The notes beneath the pieces were generated by a model that was given only the letters and a program-made list of their open reading frames with translations, was not told the DNA's origin and ran no database searches. From positions 1,029 to 27,430 of the forward strand of contig QXVZ01011370.1 of the NCBI GenBank assembly GCA_008931825.1: a stretch of 26,402 nucleotides of DNA. Reading direction: 5' to 3'. Shown here piece by piece: positions 1-26,402 of the stretch (position 1 is its first letter; each line of letters starts with the position of its first letter). The translations under genes were made by a program, and so were the position numbers. Source of the stretch: Phallusia fumigata (taxonomy: Eukaryota; Chordata; Ascidiacea; Phlebobranchia; Ascidiidae).

Positions 1-25978
<25,978 letters not shown>

Positions 25979-26065
25979 CTATGAAGTTTATACTTGGCAT
26001 CATATTAATACCTTGATGGTTATGAGTGCAGTGATACCAACACCCTTGCACTTGTTTTAAACCAG

Positions 26066-26275
26066 TGCTTATTAATCTGTAGGTAATTCCCCACATGATG
26101 ACAGGGTAGCAGGTGGGTAATCAGATGAATCTGTTAGCTGAAAATAACCTCGTTGTTTTACATTGAGTATGACAGAACTAGCATTACAGATAGATTAGAT
26201 TTTCATAAACTGGAAAAAGGAAATTTGGTCCAAACAGAAATGTGTTATGAGGAAAAAAGGTCAAGAATCACTGGT
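26066..26275. repeat. Dispersed repeat family D, copy 2
   Basis: Matches 3023-3235 in the same orientation. Shared blocks are GATGACAGGGTA, CTGTTAGCTGAAAATAAC, TTGAGTATGACAGAA and AAAAAAGGTCAA. It lies in the intron upstream of e1. Confidence 0.85.
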
Positions 26276-26402
26276 GTATATGGCTAGTTGCTCAGAACAC
26301 TAAGCACAAGTCTGTTGATAACCTCCAGAATTAACCAGTGTGTAAAAATGCTTTATGAATAAAGTATTATTCCAAGAAATCATAAATTTATGGACAAGAA
26401 CC
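26276..26402. other. ATM upstream intron, incomplete
   Basis: Short AT-rich end of the window. No exon of the ATM N-terminus was recognised. Confidence 0.5.

Overview
The window is animal (metazoan) nuclear DNA: AT-rich, GT-AG introns, and no prokaryotic gene organisation. Its content is dominated by one gene on the minus strand, the DNA-damage kinase ATM (a PI3K-like kinase). I followed 37 coding exons by reading phase and by similarity to vertebrate ATM. Together they hold about 6.55 kb of coding sequence, roughly 2,185 codons. The exon/intron scale, the AT content, the tRNA-derived SINEs and palindromic MITEs, and signs of two divergent haplotypes in the assembly suggest an invertebrate deuterostome. 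A Ciona-like tunicate is my best guess, but this is inference.

Layout, following transcription from right to left: 25978-15233 holds 18 exons of N-terminal and central HEAT-repeat solenoid. 11211-8225 holds the start and body of the FAT domain. 7728-4159 holds the rest of FAT and the approach to the kinase. 3387-629 holds the kinase N-lobe, the catalytic loop ([11 protein letters not shown]) and the DLG metal-binding motif, where the window stops. The true start codon (about 440 residues by comparison with human) lies beyond 26402. The activation loop, the end of the C-lobe and FATC lie below position 1. Every adjacent exon pair is phase-compatible except at two places.

Both exceptions sit next to single N bases (11244 and 24929). 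A third N (10700) separates two diverged copies of the same ~315 bp. The Ns therefore look like contig joins, not ambiguous bases. About 190 residues joining the last HEAT exon (15233) to the first FAT exon (11211) were not found, and one exon is cut at 24928.

Between 11245 and 15232, inside what should be an ATM intron, there is a separate plus-strand locus: a CpG-rich promoter-like stretch with a 14-bp palindromic E-box, a first coding exon with a perfect GTAAGT donor (12285-12354), and a coding-like, lysine-rich tract at about 13.5-14.04 kb. I do not recognise its product. The introns also carry several mobile-element families: a TIR-bearing MITE family with a conserved GACAACAGCGATTGT core, hAT-type MITEs, two tRNA-derived SINE types, and another repeat found at both ends of the window. 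A 30-bp perfect palindrome (316-345) and an excess of the octamer TGACGTCA, mostly inside ATM exons, are the main unexplained sequence patterns.
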